From Pythium myriotylum (taxonomy: Eukaryota > Oomycota > Peronosporomycetes > Pythiales > Pythiaceae), in NCBI GenBank assembly GCA_023091665.1, contig JALJCQ010000031.1:124001-188000 (forward strand): 64,000 bases of DNA. The letters run 5' to 3'. The notes under the pieces are model-generated. The model searched no databases. It was not told the origin of the DNA and was given only the letters and a program-made list of their open reading frames with translations. Positions 1 through 8,758 of the stretch are shown here, piece by piece. The position numbers were made by a program, and so were the translations under genes. Positions within the stretch are counted from its first letter, which is position 1. Every line of letters begins with the position of its first letter.

Positions 1-504
1 GCTTTCGCCAATGCCACGGGCCAGCAGCTCTCGGACCACGTGCCGATCTCGTCGACGTTCAGCTGGACGCTGAACCCGGCTCTTCGTCAGAGCGCGGCGA
101 CCGGTGGGCCGTGGGGTACGCCATTCACGGACGTTAACGTTGTGCCCACGGCAGGCAAGGTGAGCTCTGTCACGGTGCGGGGTGCGTCTCGCGTGGACGC
201 AGTCTCGATCACGGTCGGTGGCACGACGCTCTCGCACGGTGGCACTGGCGGTACCGACCAGACGCTCACGCTCAACGCTGGTGAGTACATCAAGTCGGCC
301 GAGATCCACACAGACAAGTACAACGGCCACACGCGCGTCTTCTACGTGAAGTTCACGACGAGCACGGGCCGCACGGTCGCCAACGGCGCCACGACCGCCA
401 ACCAAGTCGTCTACACGGCGCCCGCGGGTTTCCAGATCGCCGCGTTCCACGGACGCAGCGCCGACGAGGTCGACGCGCTCGGTGTCGTCTACTCGCGCGT
501 GTAG
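1..504 (+). CDS. Jacalin-like lectin domain protein, C-terminal part (5' end outside window)
   Basis: The frame is open from base 1 to a TAG at 502-504, so only the last 167 residues are visible. They have the jacalin-fold pattern: a GGPWGTPF strand near the start, V-x-V-R-G-A-S-R-V-D-A, HGGTGG, LNAGEYI, and a closing strand F-x-I-A-A-F-H-G-R-S-A-D-E-V-D-A-L-G-V. In this family such domains bind mannose or galactose glycans. In oomycetes they are often the C-terminal module of secreted proteins, which fits the secreted xylanases next door, but the catalytic or other N-terminal part is not in the window. The GTG at 40 that could look like a start is internal. Fold call is fairly secure; ligand and full architecture are unknown. 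Confidence 0.7.
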   Translation, partial: AFANATGQQLSDHVPISSTFSWTLNPALRQSAATGGPWGTPFTDVNVVPTAGKVSSVTVRGASRVDAVSITVGGTTLSHGGTGGTDQTLTLNAGEYIKSAEIHTDKYNGHTRVFYVKFTTSTGRTVANGATTANQVVYTAPAGFQIAAFHGRSADEVDALGVVYSRV

Positions 505-1214
505 GCAGTACCTACACGTACACTCGAGGAGCTGTTGCTCGCTCTTAATTTTTGAATTCTGTAGTTGTCGATGAAATAAGCAAATCTCATTGTTACGTGA
601 GACTTTGAAGCCATCTTGAGAAGCTATTTCAGCGTGCTGGTACCGGCAAAAAAGGTCAGGAGCTCCGGGCCCCGGCTCAGGCAAATTGGATAGGGGCTAC
701 AATTGCCAGAGAGCGCTCTAAATGAACAACTTCCAGTGGATGTCGCGCCTGAGGTGCGCGGACGAGGCAGTCGCGGCGTTTCTGTCTCGCTCGCGTTCTT
801 CGTGAGCGGCCGGTCGCTCGTCTCCGAATCTCAGCAATTGTTCGCATGATTTGTTGAGCGAGTTGCAAGTGAGACCATCAATGGATTTCGACAAAGCGAC
901 TACAGCACGCTCGCGAAGGGAAGAGTGCTGATCCAGGGCTGTTGATCAGGAAGCTGCACTTACAAATTGTTGTGTAGGTGGGCATGGAGCTTCAGTGGCG
1001 GAGGCGTTTCAATAATCGCCTCACTTTTAGAACCAGACTCTTTCCCATCCTTTGTAGAGATGATCCGGTTCAGCTGGACGCTTCCGCGACGCCATCTGCT
1101 CGTGCCTCTCAGCCAGCAAATCCCGAGCAATTCGAGTGCTGTCAGCCTTCATGAGACCGCATCCACGGTCTCAGCTCACTCGTGGTTTTGCGCTCGACTC
1201 CACATCAGATCTCC
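505..1214. other. Intergenic region with the xylanase 1 promoter
   Basis: No convincing gene seen. The distal part is AT-richer 3' flank of the lectin gene. The proximal part holds a 32-bp block (1069-1100) shared with the xylanase 2 promoter and an initiator-like sequence at 1174-1190. Confidence 0.5.
1069..1100 (+). promoter_or_regulatory. Promoter block shared by the tandem xylanase genes (copy 1)
   Basis: A TTCAGCTGGACGCTTCC core followed by GCCATCTGCT lies 146 bp before the xylanase 1 ATG. The same block occurs at 3100-3131, 158 bp before the xylanase 2 ATG, while surrounding intergenic sequence is less alike. It is either a shared control element or the best-preserved part of a duplicated promoter. 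Confidence 0.45.
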
Positions 1215-2543
1215 ATGCGCGCACTCGCTCTTCTCGCGACGGCTGCGAGCGTGGCCTCGGCCGACGACTTTATCCAGTCGACGTACAAAGGAACTCAGGG
1301 GCTCCATGAGCTCGCCAAGAAGGCGGGCAAGTACATGGGCACGGCCACGGACCGCAACCCAGGCGACACTTTCTACACGAAAGCGCTCGAAAACAGCGCC
1401 GACTGGGGCTTCCTCACGCCTGGTAACGCGATGAAATGGGACTCAACCGAGTACTCGCAGAACTCGTTTCAGTGGGCCAACGGAGACGCGACGGTCGCTC
1501 TCGCCAAGAGCTTCAATGCCAAGCTGCGCTGCCACACGCTCACGTGGCACTCCCAGACGCCTCAGTGGGTGCAGAGCCTTGGAAAGGCCGAGATGCTCAA
1601 GGCGCTTGAGAACCACATCACCCAAGTGATGACCCACTTTGGTGCGAACTGCACGCACTGGGACGTGTTGAACGAGGCGCTAAACGAGGACGGCACGTAC
1701 CGCCAGTCGTTCTGGTACAAGACCACCGGCACCGAGTACATCACGACAGCGTTTAAGACGGCTTCTGCTGTCAAGGCCAAGCTCGGGCTGCCTTCGCTGC
1801 TGTTCTACAACGATTACAACACGGACCACGTCAATGCTAAGTCAACAGGCGTGATCAACAACATTGTCAATCTACTCCAGAAGGAGAAAATTGAGATCAA
1901 CGGCGTGGGCTTCCAGGCCCACTTGACAGCGGGTCAAGTCGGATCGGTTGCTGACCAGGTCAAGAACATGAAGCGCTTCACGGACCTCGGCCTTAAGGTC
2001 GCGATCACCGAGCTGGACATCAAGGTGGGATCGAGCAACCCGACGGCGGCGGCCCAGAAGCAGCAGGCGACTGACTACCAGAACACGATTGCGGCATGCA
2101 AGGAGCTGGAAGGCTGCCTCGGCGTGACGGTTTGGGATTTCTCGGATCAGTACTCGTGGATCAAGAACGACTCGCCGCTGCCGCTCTACCAGCCAGGTGG
2201 CCGCAACTCGAAGGTCGTCCGCAAGGCCGCGTACGACGCGATCGTGAACGGCTGGGGTGGAAGCGAGACCGGTGGCGACAGTGGATCCCCGAGCGACTCG
2301 GGGAGCAACTCTGGAAGCAGTCCGACTACTAGCCCGACCAGTAGCCCGTCTAGCAGCCCTTCAACCAGCCCAACGTCGAGTCCAACTGCGAGCCCTTCGA
2401 CTTCCAGTCCAACCACCTCTCCCACGACTAGTCCTCCTGCTGCTCCGTCAACGGCTCCGACGACCACTCCATCAAGCAAGCCGACGAGCAGTCCATCGAG
2501 TGGTAAAAAGTGTCCCTCGAAGCGCAAGACGGCTCTCCGCTAA
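1215..2543 (+). CDS. Secreted GH10 endo-1,4-beta-xylanase (xylanase 1) with Ser/Thr/Pro-rich tail
   Basis: A 442-residue protein that hydrolyses internal beta-1,4 bonds of plant xylan outside the cell (GH10 family). The ATG at 1215 starts a signal peptide (MRALALLATAASVASA). The GH10 barrel spans about 20-348, with WHSQTPQW, acid/base Glu154 in WDVLNEAL, and nucleophile Glu266 in ITELD. From about 350 to 430 there is a low-complexity linker of repeated Ser-Pro-Thr units, a likely O-glycosylated region, ending in a basic tail (KKCPSKRKTALR). The tail end is similar to that of the downstream paralogue, although the linker is not. No introns. It forms a tandem pair with the gene at 3258 and has two more paralogues at 7691 and 27773 that lack the tail. 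Confidence 0.93.
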   Translation: MRALALLATAASVASADDFIQSTYKGTQGLHELAKKAGKYMGTATDRNPGDTFYTKALENSADWGFLTPGNAMKWDSTEYSQNSFQWANGDATVALAKSFNAKLRCHTLTWHSQTPQWVQSLGKAEMLKALENHITQVMTHFGANCTHWDVLNEALNEDGTYRQSFWYKTTGTEYITTAFKTASAVKAKLGLPSLLFYNDYNTDHVNAKSTGVINNIVNLLQKEKIEINGVGFQAHLTAGQVGSVADQVKNMKRFTDLGLKVAITELDIKVGSSNPTAAAQKQQATDYQNTIAACKELEGCLGVTVWDFSDQYSWIKNDSPLPLYQPGGRNSKVVRKAAYDAIVNGWGGSETGGDSGSPSDSGSNSGSSPTTSPTSSPSSSPSTSPTSSPTASPSTSSPTTSPTTSPPAAPSTAPTTTPSSKPTSSPSSGKKCPSKRKTALR

Positions 2544-3203
2544 TTGCCTTGATCAACGTCTGCTGTGCACTGAGGCAACTCAACGTTACATCAGGGCAGC
2601 CTTATGTTTATTGTCAACAAAGACTGTGTTGTTGATGAAAACGGTGTCTATCATACTGCAGAGCAGTGAAACTATTTGATCCTCCGTAGTATTCATCTCT
2701 CAGAGGAGAAGATGACCACATCAGAATTTCCCTCCAGTCACACTGACACAGAGTTCATTGGAGTGTGGACCCTTCGCGCTGATGTTTGACGTTCTTCTAT
2801 CCAACCTCGAATCGTAGGCATAGGCGTTCTTCGGCTCCTAGACGGTCTTTATCCCCACTTTACCAACAAAGATCGCGCCCAACAACGCAAACAGACGACA
2901 TCAGATCTCAAATCGCTGAGACAAGAGTATACGACCCCAGTATCATTATCCACATCAACAACTGGATAGCCCATGGAGACAGCGCAAACTGTCTTCCCAG
3001 CTTGGCTGGGGGTTGCCAGCACCGGGGCGCCGGCACTACCCAGGAGCAAGTATCAAATCAACGTCTGCTGGAAATGAGCGGGGCGGCATTGAGATCAAGT
3101 TCAGCTGGACGCTTCCACTGCGCCATCTGCTTAGCAGCCACTGAGCCACGCGACACTCGAGACCAGCCACCAGCACTTGGTGAATCGTGAACTCCAGCAC
3201 TCA
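2544..3203. other. Intergenic region between the tandem xylanases
   Basis: No gene supported. Contains the second copy of the shared promoter block (3100-3131). Confidence 0.5.
3100..3131 (+). promoter_or_regulatory. Promoter block shared by the tandem xylanase genes (copy 2)
   Basis: Matches the block at 1069-1100 apart from a few bases in the middle; located 158 bp upstream of the xylanase 2 ATG. Confidence 0.45.
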
Positions 3204-3220
3204 GCTCATTCGCCATTTTC
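3204..3220 (+). promoter_or_regulatory. Oomycete initiator (Inr) of xylanase 2
   Basis: GCTCATTCGCCATTTTC matches the oomycete initiator consensus (GCTCATTYNNCAWTTT) and lies 38-54 bp upstream of the ATG at 3258, the usual spacing. Transcription of xylanase 2 probably starts here. Confidence 0.7.
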
Positions 3221-3257
3221 TTGCCTTCCAGCGACCCCAGCTTTCCTTCTCTCCGCC

Positions 3258-4463
3258 ATGCGCGTGCTCGCTATCCTCGCTACAACAACGACTGCTGTTG
3301 GTCTCGCCAGCGGTGACAACTTCCTCCAGTCTACGTACAAAGGAACCCAGGGTCTCCATGACCTCGCCAAGAAGGCAGGCAAGTACATGGGTACAGCGAC
3401 GACTCTCAACCCGGGAGACCCATACTACACCAAGGCACTCGAAAACAGTGCAGACTGGGGTTTTCTCACGCCCGGCAACGCCATGAAGTGGGATGCGACG
3501 GAGCCAACGCGTGGCAAATTCTCGTTCGGTGGCGGCGATGCTCTCGTAGCTCAGGCCAAGAAAATCGGTGCCAAAGTCCGATGCCACACACTAACCTGGC
3601 ACTCGCAGACACCTCAATGGGTCCAGAGCCTCAGCAAGGAAGACATGCTTAAGGCACTCGAGAACCACATTACTGAAGTCATGACTCACTATGGCGCCAA
3701 CTGCGCCCACTGGGACGTGCTTAATGAGGCGCTGAACGAAGATGGCACGTACCGCCAGTCGTTTTGGTACAAGACCACGGGTACAGAGTTCATCAAGACT
3801 GCGTTCAAGACGGCCTCGGCCGTGAAGGCCAAGCTCGGACTTCCCACGCTTCTCTTCTACAACGACTACAACACGGACCACATCAATGCCAAGTCGACGG
3901 GCGCTCTGAACAACATCGTCAAGTTCCTCAAAGAAGAGAACATCGAAATCAACGGCGTGGGCTTCCAGGCCCACTTGACAGCAGGTCAGGTGGCCTCGAC
4001 GGCCGACCAAATCAAGAACATGAAACGCTTTACGGATCTCGGCCTCAAGGTCGCAATCACCGAGCTGGACATCTCTGTCCACACAACGAATCCGTCAACC
4101 GCAGTCCAGAAGCAGCAGGCAACCGACTACCAGAACACCATTGCGGCCTGCAAAGAACTCAGCGGCTGCGTTGGCGTGACGATCTGGGACTTCCCTGACC
4201 AGTACTCGTGGATTCGCAATGATGCACCCCTACCGATGTACCAGCCAGGTGGCCACAACACGAAAGTTGTTCGTAAGGCCGCGTACGACGCGATTGTCAA
4301 TGGTTGGGGTGCGGGAGGAGAAGTCGGAGGTGAAAGTGACAGCGATGCTGTCATCGGGAACGAAGCCAGCAACAACAGCACGAACGGTACGAAGAGCGGA
4401 GCGAGTGGTACCAGGAGCAAGGGCTCAAAGTGCGGTACGAAGCGAAAGACCTCTCTGCGCTAA
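3258..4463 (+). CDS. Secreted GH10 endo-1,4-beta-xylanase (xylanase 2)
   Basis: A 401-residue xylanase. The ATG at 3258 is chosen because it opens a signal peptide (MRVLAILATTTTAVGLASG) and follows a textbook initiator; the longer upstream frame has no such features. GH10 barrel about 20-355 with acid/base Glu157 (WDVLNEAL) and nucleophile Glu269 (ITELD). After the barrel comes a short Gly/Ser/Asn-rich linker with possible N-glycosylation sites (NNST, NGT), then the basic KRKTSLR end that mirrors xylanase 1. A Phe-Pro pair replaces the Phe-Ser seen in the other copies near residue 318 (DFPDQYSW). No introns. Head-to-tail duplicate of xylanase 1. Confidence 0.93.
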   Translation: MRVLAILATTTTAVGLASGDNFLQSTYKGTQGLHDLAKKAGKYMGTATTLNPGDPYYTKALENSADWGFLTPGNAMKWDATEPTRGKFSFGGGDALVAQAKKIGAKVRCHTLTWHSQTPQWVQSLSKEDMLKALENHITEVMTHYGANCAHWDVLNEALNEDGTYRQSFWYKTTGTEFIKTAFKTASAVKAKLGLPTLLFYNDYNTDHINAKSTGALNNIVKFLKEENIEINGVGFQAHLTAGQVASTADQIKNMKRFTDLGLKVAITELDISVHTTNPSTAVQKQQATDYQNTIAACKELSGCVGVTIWDFPDQYSWIRNDAPLPMYQPGGHNTKVVRKAAYDAIVNGWGAGGEVGGESDSDAVIGNEASNNSTNGTKSGASGTRSKGSKCGTKRKTSLR

Positions 4464-4571
4464 GTGAGAACGTGACGCCCTAGTGGCATACCTTTTCTGC
4501 AAGCAGAGTACACTCGTGGTCTAGCCACACTGTTTGTGGTAGTCTTGATTACTGTAGGATGAAAAATGCTA

Positions 4572-6968
4572 TCAAATCTCATGTTTCTGAAGCATCTTGG
4601 TAAACTCTTCGAGGTCGATCTTGCCGTCGTCATTGCGGTCCATTTGATAGACGAGTTCACGCACATCATCGTGATCGAGCGACTGGCCCAGCGTCTTGAA
4701 TATCCCAATGAACTCGTCCACTGTGATGAAGCCATTGTCGTCGACGTCAATCATGCGGAAGATCTCGTGGATGAGCTCTTCCTTGGAGTGGGCGTTCTCC
4801 TGGATATGTTGGTGGCACCAGTTGTAAAAGCTCTCGAACGAGATCTCGCCCTTCTGGAAATGGTTCTTAGGGCGACCTGCGAGAAGATCTTTCATGAGCA
4901 GGTTGAGCTGATCGTCGGAAAGGTCGTGGGTGATCGTGCGCAGCAGGTTTGCCATTTCATCACGAGAAATTGAGCCCGAGCCGTCCACGTCAAAGAGGCA
5001 GAAGATTGTGTGGATCTCACGGCGTTCCTGCTCGATGCGATAGGCGTCGCTGCGCTGATCTCGCGGTGTGTAGTAGGCTGCCAGAGGCGATAATGGGGGT
5101 TCGACTTTCGAACTAGCGGGAACAGCGGTGACGTGGGCGAGGTCAAGCGATACGGACATCCGACGCGCCTGAGCTAGCGACATTCGGGGCTCGTGGAGCC
5201 TCGTAGTTGTAGCTTTGGTCAGAGTTGTGGGCCGTCGCATCCCCAGACCAGGCGATTCTCTGCTCAGAGACGGCTTGCGACCTAGTACCTTCGAGAGCGT
5301 TGACGACGAAAGCGACGACGGTAGCGGTGCGACCGAGTAGACGCCCGCTAAAGACGACTTGCGGCGGATGTTCTCGCGCAGATAGATCTTCATCTCGACG
5401 ACGAAGCGCAGCGTTCGCAGCGTCTGACGAGCCTTGAGCACGCGCATCACGCGCGTGATCGCACGTTCGGCCTTCATGTGCTCGACGTTGAATGCGTAGA
5501 GTCCATCACGCGCAATCTTGACTGACATACTCGTAACCAGCACGCTCGGCAAAAGAAAGGCGATGTACAGCACGACGACAATGGCCCAGTTGCCGTGGTG
5601 CTGCTTGTAGATCTGGTGCATCGTGCGCATGAGAAACACAGACAAGTGCAGCGCTGTGAGCAGAACCACGAGCCGAGTGCAAAAGAGCGTGAGGCGGACA
5701 CCGTTTTTGCCCGCGCAACTGAGTAGGAGGGACCTTTGCGCATCGGCGAGCTCGTGTTCGGTCATGAATTCCCCTCCTTCGGGAAGTCGCGCGAGGTACT
5801 GTGGTCTGAAATCATCCCCGTCGACCGTTTCTGCGGGGACACTGGGCTTGCACGGCGGAAGTTGGTGCCTTGTGCGCCACTCGGGCTTTCGTCGCAGCCT
5901 CTCGGCGTCTCTCATCATCTGAGGTGGAGTAAGCTCGTAACGCATGCGGCGGATTAGTACCAGCGAGATCTCGTTGAGTAGTATGAGCAAGAAACCGGCA
6001 CCAAGCAACACGTACACTTCTCCGTCTTTTCCAACTGCATGGCAAACACCGAGCACGCCGGCGAGAATGAATTCGAGTGTAATCCACGTGGGCAGATCTA
6101 CTTGGATAAGACGTCCCATGACCTCTCCCGAGATGAGACTCAAATACTCGTTGAATGGGAAACGCACGTCCGGGTTGAGTTGGAACTCCTTTGCAATCTC
6201 CAGGGCCTTTTCTTCGTCTGGATGGTTGCTCCGGTAGTCTACGAAGCGCCGACGTAAAGCTAGGTACACCATCTCGCGGTGGCACTTCCGAGCTGCAGAT
6301 CGCCGTGCCAGCGAAAACCGATCCTTCCACCTCGAGGGTGGCTCGGTGGCCAACACGTACTCTGTCACAACGGCTGGGATATCGTTCGAACTTCTCTCAA
6401 ACTCGCGCCACTCGTTCTGCACAGCTGTACCGAGCTTGAGCAATCCCACGCAGAGCACGAGAAAAATGATGATGAAGAGAAAGAGCCCCATGTGCAGCAC
6501 CTCGATCGTTTCGTGGAGGTGCTTCTCGTCGCCGAGCAGCTGCCTCGATATCGTTGAGAGAATCTCGAGCTTGGTGATGATGAAAAGCACGAGCCCGATA
6601 AATCCAAGTGTCGTGAGCTCGCTGAAGATTGTGTTGATGAAAGGCATGTTCATCTCGTCGGTGCTGTCACGAAGAGACTCAGTGAAGACCTCAAAGAGGA
6701 TCGAAAGCAGAACGAGACCCGAGATCACTCCTATGGCGACTGTGGCTGTACTGCTGCTCTCTATATCTGTCTCGCCATGGTGCTCTGAGACCCTCGGATC
6801 ATCAGGGGAGTCGGAAGCTGCACGCAGCTGTCGATTCGAGCCTTGGATCTTTGAGACGCTGGTCGCGATAACAAGCAGGAACGCGAGTGCGAACACGAGT
6901 AGGAGACACTGCAGTGAACGCCACCGATGAGTAACAAGAGCGCGAGCAGTGGATGCTCCTGTAACCAT
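4572..6968 (-). CDS. Mlo-like multi-pass membrane protein with C-terminal calmodulin-like EF hands (copy 1)
   Basis: A 798-residue, intronless protein. The start at 6968 (MVTGASTARALV) is preferred over an upstream in-frame ATG because it leads straight into an N-terminal hydrophobic helix and aligns with the paralogue at 11971. The N-terminal two thirds resemble Mlo proteins: a helix then LFEVFTESL, ELTTLGFIGLVLF, LHMGLFLFIIIFL followed by NEWREFE, RRRFVDYR, and later helices ending near KIYLRENIRRKS. Instead of the plant calmodulin-binding tail it carries its own calcium module: loops at about 660 (DVDGSGSISRDE), 741 (DVDDNGFITVDE) and 777 (DRNDDGKIDLEE), with one degenerate hand between. 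Plant Mlo proteins act as calcium-linked channels; a membrane calcium-sensing role is inferred here. Confidence 0.8.
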   Translation of the reverse strand: MVTGASTARALVTHRWRSLQCLLLVFALAFLLVIATSVSKIQGSNRQLRAASDSPDDPRVSEHHGETDIESSSTATVAIGVISGLVLLSILFEVFTESLRDSTDEMNMPFINTIFSELTTLGFIGLVLFIITKLEILSTISRQLLGDEKHLHETIEVLHMGLFLFIIIFLVLCVGLLKLGTAVQNEWREFERSSNDIPAVVTEYVLATEPPSRWKDRFSLARRSAARKCHREMVYLALRRRFVDYRSNHPDEEKALEIAKEFQLNPDVRFPFNEYLSLISGEVMGRLIQVDLPTWITLEFILAGVLGVCHAVGKDGEVYVLLGAGFLLILLNEISLVLIRRMRYELTPPQMMRDAERLRRKPEWRTRHQLPPCKPSVPAETVDGDDFRPQYLARLPEGGEFMTEHELADAQRSLLLSCAGKNGVRLTLFCTRLVVLLTALHLSVFLMRTMHQIYKQHHGNWAIVVVLYIAFLLPSVLVTSMSVKIARDGLYAFNVEHMKAERAITRVMRVLKARQTLRTLRFVVEMKIYLRENIRRKSSLAGVYSVAPLPSSLSSSTLSKVLGRKPSLSRESPGLGMRRPTTLTKATTTRLHEPRMSLAQARRMSVSLDLAHVTAVPASSKVEPPLSPLAAYYTPRDQRSDAYRIEQERREIHTIFCLFDVDGSGSISRDEMANLLRTITHDLSDDQLNLLMKDLLAGRPKNHFQKGEISFESFYNWCHQHIQENAHSKEELIHEIFRMIDVDDNGFITVDEFIGIFKTLGQSLDHDDVRELVYQMDRNDDGKIDLEEFTKMLQKHEI

Positions 6969-7690
6969 CGTGAGTGTGTGAGTCGCAGGGAGATTGCTTG
7001 GTGCTAAGCCTTGGACACAGGAGGTGGTAACAACCCGAATTTGATTAAAAATAGACCACCCAAACTGAAGGTTTTCGGCCTCGGCTGAACACTGGAGGAT
7101 TTCGCAGAGGAACTCGACAATTATGCCTAGCATGTGCTGTATGGGAGCGGGCATACTCGGGAACGATGGACCAAGCGACAGGAGATTGGCATTGAGAGGT
7201 AAGCTTACTTCGTCGAGGACCCTTGTTGCGTCGTGGCCTTTGTGTGGGCGTCCTCGGACACTCGGTCATCTTCACATGCCTTATCCATCGGGCCTGGTAG
7301 AAGTTGACATGGGAACCACGCGGTGCATGCGTCTCTCAAAACGGTCTGCCTCAACAGTGATGTACCGTTTATGTGCAAGAAGCTGGTCTGAATGAATCCT
7401 GCTCACATTTTGATCGAGACGACGGATCCTGCTGTGGTCGCCACAACTCCAGATGGGACGCTGACGCCACCCCTGACGAGGTGCGGGAGGATTTGGTTGG
7501 AAGACAGTTGGCAGTCTTTGGATTTGGACCTAGAGATATGGTCGTGGACGTATTCTGGTTGATTCGGCAGTTTTCGTCTATGGATCTCAGAAAAAGGGAA
7601 TGGCCGAAGTGCACAAAGAAGTGTCAAGATGTATTTACTGTCGGAAGGAATCCTTCTGGACACTAACGACATCCGTCTAAAGAACGAGGC

Positions 7691-8758
7691 TTACACACTG
7701 CCTCCCCAGCCACGAACAATGCCGTCGTACGCGACCTTACGAACGACCTTGGTGTTGCGGCCACCTGGCTGATGCATCGGGAGAGGCGCGTCGTTCTTGA
7801 TCCATGTGTACTGGTCGGAGAAGTCCCAGGTCGTGACGCCGACACATCCGCCGAGTTCTTTGCAGGCCGCGATGGTTTTCTGGTAGCCGGTCACCTGCTG
7901 CTCTTGGATCGCAGTCGACGGGTTCGTCGAGTGGACCGCGACGTCGAGTTCGGTTATGGCGACCTTGAGGCCGAGATCCGTGAAACGCTTCATGTTGGCG
8001 ACCATGTCGGCGGTCGACGCCACCTGCCCGGCACTCAAATGGTTCTGGAAGCCAACGCCGTTGATTTCAATGTTGTGGCTCTTCAGCAACTTCACAATGT
8101 TGTTGAGAGCGCCCGTCGACTTGGCGTTAATACGATCCGTGTTGTAGTCGTTGTAGAAGAGAAGAGTCGGAAGACCCAACTTGGCCTTGACAGCTGATGC
8201 CGTCTTGAACGCAGTGGTAATGAACTCAGTACCGGTCGTCTTGTACCAGAACGACTGGCGGTAGGTACCGTCCTCGTTCAGTGCTTCATTGAGCACATCC
8301 CAATGGGCACAGTTGGCACCAAAGTGGGTCATCACCTGCGTGATGTGGTTCTCCAGTGCCTTGAGCATGTCTTCCTTGCTGAGGTTTTGGACCCACTGCG
8401 GCGTCTGCGAGTGCCAAACGAGAGTGTGGCAGCGGACTTTGGCGTTGAACTTCTTGGCCTCAGCAACGACTGCATCGCCGCGGCCGAATGTGAACGTGTT
8501 ACGAGACGGCTCCGTAGCGTCCCACTTCATCTCATTCGCTGGCGTGAGGAAGCCCCAATCGGCACCGTTGCGAAGCGCGTTGGTGTAGAATGAGTCGCCC
8601 GGGTTCAAGTCGGAAGCCGTTCCCATGTACTTGCCCGAAGCCTTGGCGAGGTCGTTGAGGCCCTTGGTTCCCTTGTAGGAGGACCCAAGGATAGCGTCGG
8701 CGTTCGTGACACCCATGGTGGTTGCGACGGCAGTGGCGAGGATAGTGAGCACACGCAT
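7691..8758 (-). CDS. Secreted GH10 endo-1,4-beta-xylanase (xylanase 3, inverted-repeat copy A)
   Basis: A 355-residue single-domain xylanase starting at 8758 with a signal peptide (MRVLTILATAVATTMGVTNA). It contains the GH10 catalytic pair in WDVLNEAL and ITELD and stops soon after the barrel (RGWGGSV), so it lacks the Ser/Pro tail of xylanases 1 and 2. The substrate-cleft motif GVGFQNHL has Asn where the tandem pair has Ala. It differs from the inverted copy at 27773 at only two places, Thr/Met and Thr/Ser near the N-terminus. The upstream sequence contains an initiator-like TCACTTCCGCTTTC. No introns. The longer upstream frame is 5' UTR. Confidence 0.93.
   Translation of the reverse strand: MRVLTILATAVATTMGVTNADAILGSSYKGTKGLNDLAKASGKYMGTASDLNPGDSFYTNALRNGADWGFLTPANEMKWDATEPSRNTFTFGRGDAVVAEAKKFNAKVRCHTLVWHSQTPQWVQNLSKEDMLKALENHITQVMTHFGANCAHWDVLNEALNEDGTYRQSFWYKTTGTEFITTAFKTASAVKAKLGLPTLLFYNDYNTDRINAKSTGALNNIVKLLKSHNIEINGVGFQNHLSAGQVASTADMVANMKRFTDLGLKVAITELDVAVHSTNPSTAIQEQQVTGYQKTIAACKELGGCVGVTTWDFSDQYTWIKNDAPLPMHQPGGRNTKVVRKVAYDGIVRGWGGSV

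Noticed and set aside
1443..8593. Long open frames antisense to the xylanase genes
   Set aside because: They recur at the same place in all four paralogues because of codon bias on the sense strand; no domains or independent starts.
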